Shown: positions 46,527 to 59,290 of the stretch, piece by piece
How the letters are laid out: each line of letters begins with the position of its first letter
How positions within the stretch are numbered: position 1 is the first letter of the stretch
Assembly: GCA_001910725.1 (NCBI GenBank)
Contig: MJGA01000027.1
Coordinates: 186,001 to 250,000 of the forward strand
Direction: 5' to 3'
Length of the DNA stretch: 64,000 bases
Source: Phanerodontia chrysosporium
Taxonomy: Eukaryota; Basidiomycota; Agaricomycetes; Polyporales; Phanerochaetaceae
Notes under the pieces: generated by a model
Database searches by the model: none
What the model was told of the DNA's origin: nothing
Seen by the model: only the letters and a program-made list of their open reading frames with translations
Program-made: the position numbers and the translations under genes

Positions 46527-48072
46527 ATGGCCACGCTCGAGCAGATTGCAGCCCTCGAGCAGGCTGTCCTCTCCTCCCCGTTCAATGGCCTCTCCATGAC
46601 CAGGTATCTCGGAGGTCCGTCCATCCCTGCATTCTGCGGCCCCCACCTCACCCCCCTCCCCCCTTCCCAGTGTCCGCCCTCACCTGCGCCGTTTACGACC
46701 ACGCCCTGACGTTTGGCCACGAAGTCGAGTACATATGGGCCGGCTGGCCCCACAACTTCTCTCATGTCAAAGCCCTCTATGTTCTCATCCGCTACGGCAT
46801 AGAAGGTGCTCTAATCTACTCTGGCTACAGTGAGTCCACAACAGCACCGCGCGCTGCAGGATATCACAACGCCCTGCTCCACAGTGCTCAGTGGTTTCAG
46901 GCCGCGCTTGGACGAAGAGGTGAGCATTTCGCAATCAAAAAAAACTGAAACGCAAATCCCCGCCTAACTGATGTAGACGTGAGTGACCATTCCTCGTCCG
47001 TTCCCAGGCAGCCCACATCCTTCCCAGGTGTAAATCCTTTGCTGCCCTCCTATGGACGCTGACCATGATCTTCTCCATCGCGACCAACCGTGAGTGCCAC
47101 CCGCGCTGCCTCCGCGGAATGCTGACCGCAGCCGTCCAGTCTACGTCGCGATACACCACTACACGATATGGGACCGCAACCGGCGGACACTGTGGCTGCT
47201 CTTCGTGTGCTTCGTGTGCACGTACATCCCCGCCACGGTCGTCGGCGTCAAGTCCGTCTTTGCCTACCGCAGTGCGTCGCCTGCGTCCCGCCTCTCTCCC
47301 GCCGCTCACGCGCCGCAGAATACATCGTGTATCTGGAGCCCCTGGACCAGTGCGCCGTGGTGTACCAGCCGGGCGTCATCAAAGGCTTCTGGGGATGCCT
47401 CGTGAGTCGGCCGCGCCTCCCCCTCTCCGCACGCACGCAGCCGCGCGCCGACACGCCCCTCCCCCGCAGTTCGCGTACGACGTGCTCACCGTCACCGTCG
47501 TCGTCATGAACTCGTTCCACCGGCCGTACGCGCACCACCAGGACATCGTGACCTCGCTCCGGCGCGACGGCGCGCTCTGGTTCGTGGTGCGTAACCCCTG
47601 CCGCGACTGCACGCCCGCGTACCACCAGTCACTCACACCGCTCCGCGTGCCCAGGGCGTCATGTGTGAGTCCCCGCGCGCCTCCCCCCCCCGTCTCCGCC
47701 AACCAGCCCGCACTGACGCGCGCGCGGTGTGCCAGTCCTGCGCCTGATGAACCTCGTGCTGAGCATCGTCGCCAAGGTGCGCCCGCCTGCCGTTTCCCGC
47801 GCGCCCGCCCCGGCTGACGCGCGCGCGCAGCCCGCCGAGGTGCTCCTCGTCGTCTTGTGAGTCGCCGCTCTCCCCACAGATCTCGCTGTGTCTAGGCTGC
47901 GCGCGCTGACGGACGGGGCCGCAGCAACATCTGGTCGCTGCTCGCGATCACGCTCGCGCGGCTCATCCTCCGCACGGAGGGCCTCCGCGACCACAAGCCG
48001 GGCGTGCGCGTCTGGAACACCGCCGCGGGCGCGTTCGAGCTGAGCCGCTTCGGGAGCAACACGACGATGTAA
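46527..48072 (+). CDS. DUF6533 multi-pass membrane protein (copy 3)
   Basis: Paralogue of the gene at 37356. MATLEQIAALEQAVLSSPFN (46527), then GLSMTRYLG, splices to VSALTCAVYDHALTFGHEVE, YIWAGWPHNFSHVKALYVLI, RYGIEGALIYSGY. Further exons: LYVAIHHYTIWDRNRRTLWL, LFVCFVCTYIPATVVGVKSV, FAYDVLTVTVVVMNSFHRPY, RRDGALWFV, LRLMNLVLSIVAK, IWSLLAITLARLILRTEGLR; ends ELSRFGSNTTM at 48072. Eight or more introns. The exon joins keep frame and mirror those of copy 2. A multi-pass membrane location is predicted; function unknown. Confidence 0.8.
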
Positions 48073-49064
48073 CGACGACGACGACGACGGTGTGTGTATA
48101 TATATGTGTGTATGTGTATTTTTCGGCGCGCGCGCCGGCGGACGCCTGGCTGTACTGTAAGCACCCGCCCTAACTTGTGTGCGCAACATTCGACGGCAGA
48201 CATGCCACACCCGGCCCGAGCGTTTTATTCGGTGAGTGGCTGCGCACCCCCCGCACCGGGCCTCCGCGCGCGCTGACGCCCCCGCATGGCAGGTTGTGGC
48301 ACATGGTGCACATGGCGAGTGATGACACGGACGCCGCGCACGGGGGTTCCTGCTGTCGTCTCAGGCGCGCCTCGGGGACGCCCCCGCAGCCGTCGCACCC
48401 CCGCTCCACGTCTCTCCGCCCCCCCCCCCTCCTGCCCCTTGGGCCTGCGGCTGCGCCGCCCGAGAGTCTTTTCCTACTTTTGTTTTACATTTTCCATTTT
48501 CTTTTCACGTCGCTGCGCAGGGGCAGCGTACGGTGTTTTGTTTTCGGCGCCAAGATTGAAGATGCGGCGGCACGCGCGCGCGCGCGCGCACCCCATCTCT
48601 TCTCTGCGCATGACAGCCCCCGTATCATCCTCGGCGTGCGGACGCGCCCGCCCGAGGCGCCGTCACGCGGGGGTGGGGTTCCGCGCGCGCGCGCGCGCGG
48701 CGCAGGGGGGCGCAAGGGGGGCGCGTCGCAGGCCTCCGAGTCGGTGTGCACGTCGGAGTCGTCCGCCACGGGTGGGTGGGGTGGGGTGGGGGGCGCAAGG
48801 CGAGGCGAGGCGATATCAGCTGCTGCAGACAATTTCAGGGCCGCCGTCGTCAAATCGCCTACACACACACAAAATGGCGCGGTCCGACCGCGCCTCGGGG
48901 CGCCGTGGTGTCGCCTGCATCATGGTATCAGGCGCGCGCCTGCGATGGGGCAGCGTGGGCCGTGGCAGCACGGAGGATCGTCTGGGCATAATAGCGGGTT
49001 ACAGCGATAACTAATGTACGGAGGCAAGGGACGGTCTGGGGTGCCTGAGGGCCCCCGTGCGCGC
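48073..49064. other. GC-rich intergenic region with CG and TG/TA simple repeats
   Basis: About 1 kb between convergent genes. Contains (CGA)n at 48073-48089, a TA/TG repeat (48096-48119), and (CG)8-9 tracts at 48573-48589 and 48682-48699. Overlapping ORFs of 80-280 codons here are stop-poor GC-rich sequence without motifs. Confidence 0.4.
48573..48699. repeat. Two (CG)8-9 tracts in a GC-rich intergenic stretch
   Basis: Alternating CG at 48573-48589 and again at 48682-48699, with G-runs between and after. Prone to unusual DNA structure and to sequencing error. Confidence 0.85.
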
Positions 49065-51308
49065 TCAGTCGTCTGCGTCGGCCACGATAAGGCGCAGCGC
49101 GGCCGCGGAGCGCGGCGTGAACACGGCGCCGAACGGCTTCGGGTACCTGACGCGCGGGAGGGCATTCAGCGGGACTGCGCGGGAGAGCGCACACACTGCA
49201 GGAGGGCGAGACGTACGTGAGCAGGCCGGTGGTGTGCTCGCCGGCGGGCGGCACGGCGCGCCCGGCGGCGTCGCGCGGCGGCGCGATGTCGAACGCGGCG
49301 AGCATGTACGCCATGTTGATCCACATGTTCGCGACGGCGTAGTGGCGCCCGGGGCAGATGCGCCGCCCGAAGCCAAAGGCGAGCATCGCGTCGCCGGCGT
49401 CCGCGCGCAGCGCGCCGTCCGGCGTGAGCCAGCGCGCGGGGTCGAACGCCGCGGGGTCGCGGTAGCGCGCGGGGTCGTGCAGGATCGCCCTGTGCGGGAG
49501 CGTGAGCAGGCTGCGGGGCGGGGCGCCGCCCGGGGGCGCGGTGCGCACCATATGTTCCCGAGCACGATGGCGTCCTTCGGGATGTGATAGCCGTGGTATT
49601 CGTCGTCTGCGTTGGCCCTGCGCGGGAAGCCTGCACACGGATCCGTGATGAGCGGGCGGGTTCTGCACAGCCAGGGCACGCCGGACGCACCTAGCGGGGC
49701 CACGGGGCGCCACCTGGTTGCGGGAGGCGTCAGCGGCGGCTGTGACGGTGTCTCGGAGCGGCCGCACGCACCTCAGTACTTCGTATTGGATAGCGGTCAG
49801 ATAGGGCAGGTGCTCGCGATCTGCAAATGTGGGAGGCAGTCGCGTCCGACGACACGGTCGAGCTCCGCCTGAGCCGCTTTCTGTATCGCCGGATGCATGA
49901 CCATGGCTAATATAAACGTCCGGAGAGCCGCAACGGTCTGCACAGACGCCCTGAGACGAGCTGCATACTTGCATCAGCGAGGCGTACGCACCGTGTCTGC
50001 AGCGCCTGTCGTCGACAGCGTCAGCCCTCTTTGAAACGGGGGCCAAGACAAGGTGCGTACCGACGTATGCCGTCCCTGTCACGTTGCGGATGACGTGCTC
50101 GCGCCGCGCATTGTCCTGCTTGTCGTCGAGCCCCATCAGGAGACTCGTCGCGATGGAGGGGCGTGCAACCCCATGTCTCTGACAGCCATATCAGCACCCC
50201 AGCAGTCCTACGCGGTCTCACTGCTCACGATTGCGCTCTTGATGTGCTCGAACGGCTTCGTAAACATGTCTGAGACCAGCGTGCGCCACTCCGCGGCGTC
50301 CCGCTTGAACTTGCCCCCGGGGGCCCACGACGGAATGTAGCGCACTGCGGTGGCCGCTGTGAGCACCCACTTCTGGCACACACGTTTGCGACTTACTCAG
50401 CGGTATGTATTCCACTGTGCGGTTGTTGAGACTCGATGCGTGCTAGTGGCGCTGATAGATGACTTACCCATGTACGAGCCCGGCATGCCGGCTTCCACGA
50501 GCGACTGTATCGCCCTGTCCGCGATAGTGACATACGGGTCGTTGCTGTCGTTGATCTCCATCCCGAATGTGACACCCAGTATCGCTGACGCCGTCATCCT
50601 GGGCGGGACGTCAGCAGCGCGAATCAGACTGGCGTGCACTGCTGCGTACACTCGGAGACTTGCGACAAAATCGTCGCCCTTGAGGAGGCGTGGCAGGAGC
50701 TTGCGTGCCTCCTCGTACAGCCGGGGGTAGTACTCCTGAATCACCTTGGGCTGGAACGACTGGTGGAAGAGACGGCTGTGTTCCCGCCAGTCTTCCCCGT
50801 AGTTCTTCATCACTATGGCCTTCTCCCAGCCGATACTGAAGGACGTGAGTGCGCAGAAGCGACCGGGAATGCAGACGAAAGCGTACTAGTCGTGGAGCAT
50901 GGTAGAATGCAGCCTGCCCCGGTCGTCGTCAGAGACTCCCCTCCGAGCCCCGCCACAGTTGGACGCACCTGTCGGAATACACTGATGACCGTCTCGAGAA
51001 CAACTCAGTGACCGCGTCCGCAGTGTTCACGATGACGAAAGAGACACCAAAGAGGCGCAGGTGTACGATGTCCGAGTCTGCGACAGGTGAACGGCGGCTG
51101 CACGAGACGAGATGGCGCACATACTGTACTTGAGCCCCCAGTCCCTGTAGGCCTCCCATTGTGGTCTGTGACGGGGGACGTCCAAGAGGTTCTGCAGGAG
51201 CGGCAGTCCCTTGGGGCCCGGCGGGAAGCGTTGTCGTCTGCTGTGGACGAGGCAGCCGGCGGCGACGGCGACGACGGCGACGAGACCAGCAAGTAGCAGC
51301 GTGTCCAT
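49065..51308 (-). CDS. Cytochrome P450 monooxygenase (copy 1)
   Basis: Membrane-anchored ER P450. Starts [20 protein letters not shown] (51308, signal anchor), then [19 protein letters not shown] (Pro-rich hinge). Helix C region: [16 protein letters not shown]. Helix I: splicing gives [20 protein letters not shown] (AxDTT). Exon [18 protein letters not shown] is helix K (ExxR: EVLR). Then [15 protein letters not shown] joined to [20 protein letters not shown], and the haem loop [12 protein letters not shown]. The last intron joins LLT to [20 protein letters not shown], ending ADADD at 49065. About ten introns; no frameshift found. Similar in style to basidiomycete P450s annotated as O-methylsterigmatocystin oxidoreductase-like, but substrate is unknown. 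Confidence 0.88.
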
Positions 51309-52464
51309 ATCGACTCCCGAAAAGGGACTACCACGCGCGGGGCCCAGCTGTCTTTTAATGGGGCACAGGAGATCCGGCGCCCCGGGTTCGGCGTGTCCGC
51401 ACGCGCTGGTTGACGTGTCCTAATACTGATCACGACCGAGAAGCGTCGCCGGATATGTACCGCATAGGCACCATCGGCGCAGGGACCATCAGCATGGCGC
51501 AGCGCTGGCCCATGTGTCACCATCCTTATCCTGCGCCAGTGCAGTGCTCGATGTCGGCTTGGCTCGCTGCAGGGTCTTGATGCACAGCCTGGGTGCCATC
51601 GCACGGCAACCCGCGACTTGTCGTCGTGACATGAGCAGCTAGCAACAGAGGCGCGTCGTCGTGCATGGAGATGGATGGATTCCTCTGCAACGCGTGAGAA
51701 TTAGTGGGTTGAAGCACGGGCGGAGTTCCACCGATCTGCGCGCCTGTGCGTCCCCGCCGGCGCTGGAGAGAGGGTCTATTAATGGGCCCTTTGTGTAATA
51801 GAACGTAGTCGATCACGAAGGGCATGCTCTGGGAGACAGGCACAGTGGTCTGTGGCGCCTTGACAATTTGACTCAGGGCACAGCGCACAGCGCGCAGCTT
51901 CACAGCAGATGCAGGCGTGACATATACATGTCCTCATCGAACTAGGTCATCGGTTGTTATGACCATGCATGAAACGGCGTGCTCGCCGTTCTCAGCGCCC
52001 ATGACGTTCAGGTCCTGCGTGCCGGGCATGAATTTGACAGTGCCGAACACTCTCGATGAAACACTTCCTGTGTAGCGAGCTACCTAGCACCGCCAGTGAC
52101 ATTTCATCGTTCAACCACAAGCTTGTGGCGACTCAGTGTTTGTAATGCAGCGTATTGTTACAAGTCGGGTCGAGAAGACAAAGCATAGTCACGGGAATAG
52201 GTATACTTAGACGAGTACAGCATCCAACAGTACTGGAACATGAACTCTAACCAACATTGCAGCTAACCGGAGTGGAAGACACACAAGCATGGAAGTAATA
52301 AAATGCGTCGTTCATTACATTACGATTCGAGTTTCCAGGTCCACATTACAGACTATTCGTTATACATCTACTATTTCAGCACTTTCGAGTCGGTTCGTTC
52401 GTGATTAGGGTCGTATTCTGCGAGTAGTCCTGAAACGAAATGGAGCACATGCGTGTACCCCTCA
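51309..52464. other. Intergenic region, no gene seen
   Basis: About 1.15 kb. A 125-codon minus ORF (51526-51903) has no motif. 52.1-52.4 kb is AT-richer and free of ORFs. Confidence 0.45.
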
Positions 52465-54122
52465 TCATATGGTCATAGCCTGGACGTTGTCCGGGCACTG
52501 CGGCGCCAGCAGGCAGCCGACGTACGCCTCCATAGAGATGGGCCGGTAGATCCAGATCTCACCCTCCTGGAAGTAGCTCAAATCGTAGCGCGCCCGCGAC
52601 GGCGGGCTGCCGAGGCTCTGCTCGATGACCTCGATCGCGCCGAGCTCCGCCGGCAACACACGCGCGCCGTCCGCCACCTCCTTCGCGGGCACCGCGTCGC
52701 GCACGATGATCGCCGTGTGGTCCGGGTCGCCGAGGACGGTGTAGCCGCCGTTCGGCAGGCCGACGCGCGCGCGGCGCCACTCGACGATGTCGCCGCGGCG
52801 CACGCGGTCGTCGCCGCCGCGCCAGCGGCCCGCCTGGGATGCGCCGTCCGCGCCGGCCCTGCCGCAGAACACGAGGTGGCCGTGCGTGCGCGAGATGCTC
52901 GGCACGGGCTTCGGGACGTACTCGAACTGGTCAAAGTACTTGAGCGCCTCGTTCGCGAGGTCCCAGCACTCGCCGCGCGCGCAGTACTGGCCGGTGCCGT
53001 CGAAGCTCTCCGCGTACGCCGCAATCGTCTCGCCGTACGTCTCGTGCGCGGCGACCAGCGCCGCGCGGTCCTGCGCCGCAGGCCGCGGGAGGTACTTGGC
53101 GGAGCGGCGCACCGCGCTCATGTCGTTCGGGTTTGCGTCCTGCCGCGTCACGTCGAATTGCACGGTGTACCAGCACATGCTCAGGTCCGCGAAGAGGATG
53201 CCGCCGAAGACGGTTTTGGTGTGGCCGCGCTGCTCCCACGAGGTTGCGTACGTCGGCGGGAGGTGCTCCAGGAGCGGTGGGGGGAGTTCAGAAGTCAGGT
53301 ACCAGGCAGAGTCCCAGTAGCTGTCCGGAGAGAAGTAAAGGGCAAGGTCGAGAGCAGAGGAGCCATGGGTGGTAGGTGGTGGATGAGACATTTCGAGCGT
53401 GTCTGAGCAAGTGTCAAGGATGCGGGTTAAGTACGCCACATTAGCGCTGATAGGTGTGGCCACTGACCTTGGTCTGAAAGCGACGTCTGCGAGGGCCTGG
53501 ACCACGTTGGAATGGGCGGCTGCGATATAGGCGTGAGCAAAGCGCGGTAGCGTGGCTTTGCATGCACTTACAGGTCCCGAAGGCTTTTCAGGTGCCTCAA
53601 CGACATACTTGGACGGCTCGCTCTTGCGCGAGCGTATCTTGATCTTGAGCTTGCGGCCAAAGAACTCGTCGAGCCAGCCGAAGAAGACGCGCTTGTCGTC
53701 CTTCGAGAGGTTCTTCCAGTCGACCTTCTTCTTCCCGTCGCGTGCGCCCTCGCTCTTCGAGCGCCTGTGGAACGCGGACTTGCGCTCATTCAGCGTCGGC
53801 GAGGGCGTGTGATCAGGACGTGTGTCCGTCCGCACGAGGGGCGGGCCGCGCTGCGGCGGCGGCGGCGGCGGCGGCGGCGTCGCGGTGTCCCGGCTAGCGT
53901 TCCTGGTATGGCCTGCAGCCAGGGGCACGGGCGGGGGGCGCTTGTGGTTGGCGTCCCAGGAGAGGTTCTTGCTCGGCGTGCTGGTGTACTTGTCGCGTGT
54001 GTTGTGCAACTTGCTCACGGACGCATCCTTGGCCTTGGCGGCCCGTTCGCGGAGCTCTGCAAGCCAGGTTAGATGTATACGAACGCCTCGCCCGACGCGC
54101 ACTTGCCTGCGAAGGAGGGCAT
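52465..54122 (-). CDS. Bbc1/Aim3-type protein with C-terminal Cys-protease-fold domain
   Basis: Resembles fungal proteins related to Bbc1/Aim3, actin-patch factors that bind type I myosin. Exon 1 is only 16 bases (MPSFA, start 54122) and joins through a GC-AG intron to ELRERAAKAKDASVSKLHNT, a conserved N-terminus in this group. Then a Pro-rich stretch (eight Pro; GGC run at about 53857-53880), a basic segment KKKVDWKNLSKDDKRVFFGW, and a C-terminal domain: GECWDLANEALKYFDQFEYV, SISRTHGHLVFCGRA, RRGDIVEWRRARVGL and LGDPDHTAIIVRDAVPAKE. The Cys (52966-52968) and His (52717-52719) sit as in CHAP/NlpC-like thiol hydrolases, so an enzyme is possible. No SH3 domain visible, unlike yeast Bbc1. Ends AMTI at 52465. 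Confidence 0.65.
54057..54106 (-). other. GC-AG intron 1 of the Bbc1/Aim3-type gene
   Basis: A 50-base intron with donor CAG|GCAAGT, branch-like CTAAC and acceptor TTGCAG. Splicing gives MPSFA joined to ELRERAAKAKDASV. Without it the frame from the only fitting ATG meets a stop inside the intron. Confidence 0.7.
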
Positions 54123-54817
54123 GGCGGGGACTCTGGGGACGGGGATGGAGGTGTCGCCCAAGGGACGGCCATATCATGACACCACATATATCCTGGGCGG
54201 TTCCGGGCACGCGGTGATCCCGATCGCTTTCCTGGAGCCCCCGGACACCTCGTGCATCGCATGTCGAGCCGACGGGCTGATCCTGACTTCCGGGCTCGTA
54301 GATTCCAGGCTCACTCTGAACGCATGGCTGGCAAGCTACGGGTAGGCGTGGTGGCTACACTGTAGTCGGTATTGGTTGTTCCCGATACAAAAGCGTCAGC
54401 TGCAAGCTCATGAAGGACATACCAGGATTTGTCTCCCAGGGCAGAGGCTGTGATAAATGACGAGCAGACAAGGGGAAACATCATTTGCTTTCATTGAACG
54501 AGCACTGCAAGTACTACTAGTGATGCGGCAAGTTGCATCTGTCGCTATATCCCGATGGACGGTGAGTAACTAGCAGTTCCAAGCGTCACATAGACTCATC
54601 TGGGGCTCAGTACATAGACGCAAATGAGATACAGGAAAGCTCACCTGTGCTTGATCTTCTGCAGCCCGCAGAGCGTGTGCTTGCGGATGATGTGGCCTCT
54701 GGGGTCTGGGTGTTCCCGATCTGGCAGGCAGAGGCTTTGGATCCTAACATGTACAAACACACGAGGGGGTGACCACGTTTGCGCGGCTATCTTATCAGAT
54801 TGGTTTCCCTCCGCACC
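54123..54817. other. Divergent promoter region
   Basis: About 700 bases between the Bbc1-type gene and the BolA-like gene. Short ORFs only. Confidence 0.4.
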
Positions 54818-55261
54818 ATGATCGCGACCTCTGAGCTCGAGTCTGCCATTCGCTCGGCTATCCCTGTCCAGCACCTCGAGATCATAGATCAGTCAAATGG
54901 CTGTGGAGAGAACTACGCTGTGCTCGTCGTGAGCGAGGTGAGCAGCGCGGCCGGGGGACGTGGAGCACGCGCAGCGCACTGACCGTCATCGCCTGCAGGC
55001 GTTCGAGGGCAAGACCACCTTGGCGAGACACCGATACAGTAAACCGTCCAGACCGCCCTGTCTCACCCGTGCGCGCGCGCTGATTGGCTGCCCTAGTAAA
55101 CGAGCTGCTCAAGGATCAGATTGCCCGGATGCACGCCTTCAGCCAGGTACGGGCCAATAGGTTCCACCGAATTACCACTGCTCACGGCCCTCCCCTCGCA
55201 GAAGTCGCTCACCCCGAAGCAGTACCAGGAATACCTCGCAAAGAATGCCGCCGCCGCATAG
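54818..55261 (+). CDS. BolA-like protein (BOLA2/Fra2 type)
   Basis: Small BolA-fold protein, about 80 residues, that works with monothiol glutaredoxins in iron-sulfur and iron regulation. Starts MIATSELESAIRSAIPVQHL (54818); exon 1 ends YAVLVVSE, then an intron, AFEGKTTLARHRY, a second intron (split in an Ile codon: TAC A|TA AAC), INELLKDQIARMHAFSQ, a third intron, and KSLTPKQYQEYLAKNAAAA (end 55261). Conserved features: LEIIDQSNGCGENY, the FEGKTxLxRHRxIN helix-turn-helix with the His used for cluster binding, and the IHAFSQKTLTP-type end (here MHAFSQKSLTP). The motif set points to the cytosolic BOLA2/Fra2 group rather than mitochondrial BOLA1/3. Confidence 0.9.
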
Positions 55262-55557
55262 GCTCAACGTAACGACGCGTCGGGCGAGGTCGTAGCGAGA
55301 GTGGGGTGGGGGACGCGCCTGTTCATGGAGTACTTCGGTCACGCGCTAGACACCCGAATCGCGCTCAGCGACACTCCCCGTGCCGAACTTGTACTCGCAC
55401 GACGCAGATACCTTTGGGCCTTCCACGGCTCAGCCAAAGAGCTTGAGCGCGAGATACAAACAACTGAACGCCCCAAGCGTCACTTGACATGCATTAAAAC
55501 GGACACTACAATACTTTTCGCAATCCTCGCTGGCGTCCAGAAGCGACGAGAACGCGG

Positions 55558-56781
<1,224 letters not shown>

Positions 56782-57823
56782 GCTGAAATATCACGAAAGA
56801 GGTTCAAGGTCGCGCGAGGATATCAATAAGTCCCATGTAGAGCAGGAGAGCGAAAGCGGGAGCAGGCTTGAGGTGAATGCAGCACGATTCTGTATCCGTG
56901 GGAAAGCGGTCAATACCCGGTGTCCTAATCATTTTTCTCCGGAGATCAATCTAGATTCGAGGCCCGCCCCGAGGTTCTGGTCGGCGCTCCAACTTGGCCT
57001 ACGGGGACACGGTGTGACGTCGACGCATCTTTCCCTTCAACCTCGAACCTTTCCCTCAAGCCTCCATCCATGTTCTACGTACCTGATCTCGTCTAGCCAT
57101 TCAACCCTCCGACGCCTATGTCATGTATCCCTAGGACTACGCTCCAAGTCTCACTCGCTGCTAAGGAATCTTGAATCGGCTCCCAGTATTCCTTCGTCAA
57201 AGCCTGCCAATGCCGGCCTCGTTGCGTTATTCTATCACTTGCGAGAGCGTTGGATGCTTGCAATATATGATGGAGCGCGGTGGGAGATGCATACAGGTGC
57301 GTGGTCACGTCAAATACCGCAATGTCTGTGTCTAACCACACGCGCACTGTAGCAGCCTGTGCACTGGCTGCTCTTGCATTCAAGAATGTCTGGACTCTCG
57401 ACCATACTCTATAGCGTGGTTCTAGTCAGGTGCGTGATTGCTTGCTTTGTGCCCACTCGTACAGCAAGCCCTCGAACTCTGTCAAGACTGTCCAGGGAGG
57501 CCCTCGGGAGGAGTTCTTAATAACAGCGTCGCCCTCCCACGTACACCTTTGTATACAGCCTTGTATCTATATCTATCGTCAGACCGAATGTACACCTCGG
57601 CACCATCCAATGAACTGACGCAGTCGACCCTCGGCGACTTTTGCCCAGCCTAGCCTTGATGATGCCTCGCTGCTGCAAGATTGATCGCCAAACAATCTCC
57701 GACTGAAGACGCAAAGTCTGATAACGTGACCGATTTTTGTGTTTCTCTCGGTCTCGTTGGAGTTCCGCCATCTGCTGTCTCCTCGCCTTCGTTAGGCTGC
57801 ACGACGAGGACGACGGGGACGAC
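56782..57823. other. Divergent promoter region, no gene seen
   Basis: About 1 kb between DIM1 and the SET gene. A 190-codon plus ORF (56780-57352) and a 96-codon minus ORF (57093-57383) overlap one another; neither shows a motif. Confidence 0.4.
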
Positions 57824-59290
57824 ATGAGCGGCCAAAGCGATTACAAAATTGCCGCTTTCAGGCAATGGCTCCTGGACCACGGCGGCTACATTCACCCGGA
57901 GGTCTACTTCAAGCCTGGTGCGTCACGTTAGGGCTGGCCGTCGTCGAGGCGGCGTAAGGCACTAATTGCTGATTGCCAGCTCCTAAATTGTGGTTTAGTA
58001 CCCTCTGGTTTTAACGTCGTTGCCCATCACGATATTCCCGCGGACGTCACAGTCGTCTCCTGCCCTTTCAGCCTCGCGATTACGCCGGACGTTGCGCGGA
58101 AAGCCCTTGCGGCAATCTTCAGGGTCGACACATCCGCGCCGACCTTCGAGGGATGGACAGAGAGGCAGCTGGTATGCTCGTACCTCGCTATGCACCACAT
58201 CCTGGACGGTCAGAGGTGCGTCGCGTGACCTTTAATACTGGGCAACGCTCATTCGGCCTAGTGCCCCGCGAGAGCTCGCGCACAGGCCCTACGTAGATAT
58301 TCTGCCCTCCGCAGATAAGCTCCGCACGTCCCTTCACTTCACGTCGCAAGAACTGGAGCTCTTCCGCGGCACCAACCTGTACGGCGCGACCCTCGACCGC
58401 CAGAAGGCATGGGAGCAGGAGTGGGAGGTGTGCCGATCGCGCATCGCGGTGTCCAACTCGTACATTGCCCACCGCTTCACGTGGGAACTCTATCTCACTG
58501 CGTCGACCCATCTGTCGTCCCGCGCGTTTCCCTCCACCCTTCTGTCGGAGCACCCAACGCTGGTGTCCACCCCGGGCTCATACCCGGTCCTTCTGCCCGG
58601 CGTAGACTCGCTGAACCATGCGCGAGGACAGCCAGTGTCATGGGTAGTGAATAAGCCACAACCGGCCTCGTCGCCCTGTGCCCATGGAGATGAACCGAGC
58701 ATCGCGCTCGTGCTGCACACGCCAACACCCGCCGGCTCCGAGCTCTTCAACAACTACGGGCCGAAACCGAACGCAGAGCTCATCCTCGGCTACGGCTTCA
58801 CCCTTCCGCAGAACCCCGACGACACCATCGTGCTCAAGATCGGTGGCGTCGCCTCTGGCAACACGAAATGGGAGGTCGGGCGCAACACACGAGGGGCGGA
58901 GCCTGTCTGGCAGGCCGTCAAGGAGGCGGTGCACGCCCAGAATCGGTACGACGTCGTAGAAGAGGAGCGTGCGACGTACTCTACTGAAGACGAACTCTGG
59001 GCGACCGAGGTCCTCGTCGAGATGGCCGAGGACCTCCTTGGGCGTCTTCCATCCGACTCATGCGTCTCAGAGGAAAAGCCCGGCGTCCGCGCAGATGTGG
59101 CGCAGATGCTTGAGCATTACGTCGAAGGTGCGTACGTCGCCAGTGAGCATACTCGCTGATGCCCATCTTTCTTCCCCCAGGTCAACGCGAGATTCTGCAT
59201 TCCTTGATGGAATTCGCGAGGGCGAAGGAACAAGAAATTATAGAACGTGCTAGAGAGGAGGGCATAGAGTTCGTCGACGAATCGGACTAG
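57824..59290 (+). CDS. SET-domain protein lysine methyltransferase (RuBisCO-LSMT/SETD6 type)
   Basis: SET-domain methyltransferase of the split-SET group (Rkm/SETD6/LSMT-like), which methylates lysines on non-histone substrates such as ribosomal proteins. MSGQSDYKIAAFRQWLLDHG (57824) leads to PSGFNVVAHHDIPADVTVVS (N-SET), LVCSYLAMHHILDGQ, PYVDILPSADKLRTSLHFTS, ELELFRGTNLYGATL, then LLPGVDSLNHARGQPVSW (the NHxxxxxxxxW motif) and GSELFNNYGPKPNAELILGY (the NYG motif, active-site Tyr). The C-terminal part looks like the substrate-binding helical domain, ending GIEFVDESD (59290). Three or four introns. Substrate cannot be told. Confidence 0.85.

Noticed and set aside
48177..49014. Overlapping plus-strand ORFs of 242-277 codons
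   Set aside because: Low-complexity GC-rich sequence with few stops, no motif and no support from splice sites.
52453..53406. 317-codon plus-strand ORF opposite the Bbc1/Aim3-type gene
   Set aside because: Composition is Arg/Ala/Val-rich antisense; the minus-strand frame has recognisable conserved blocks.
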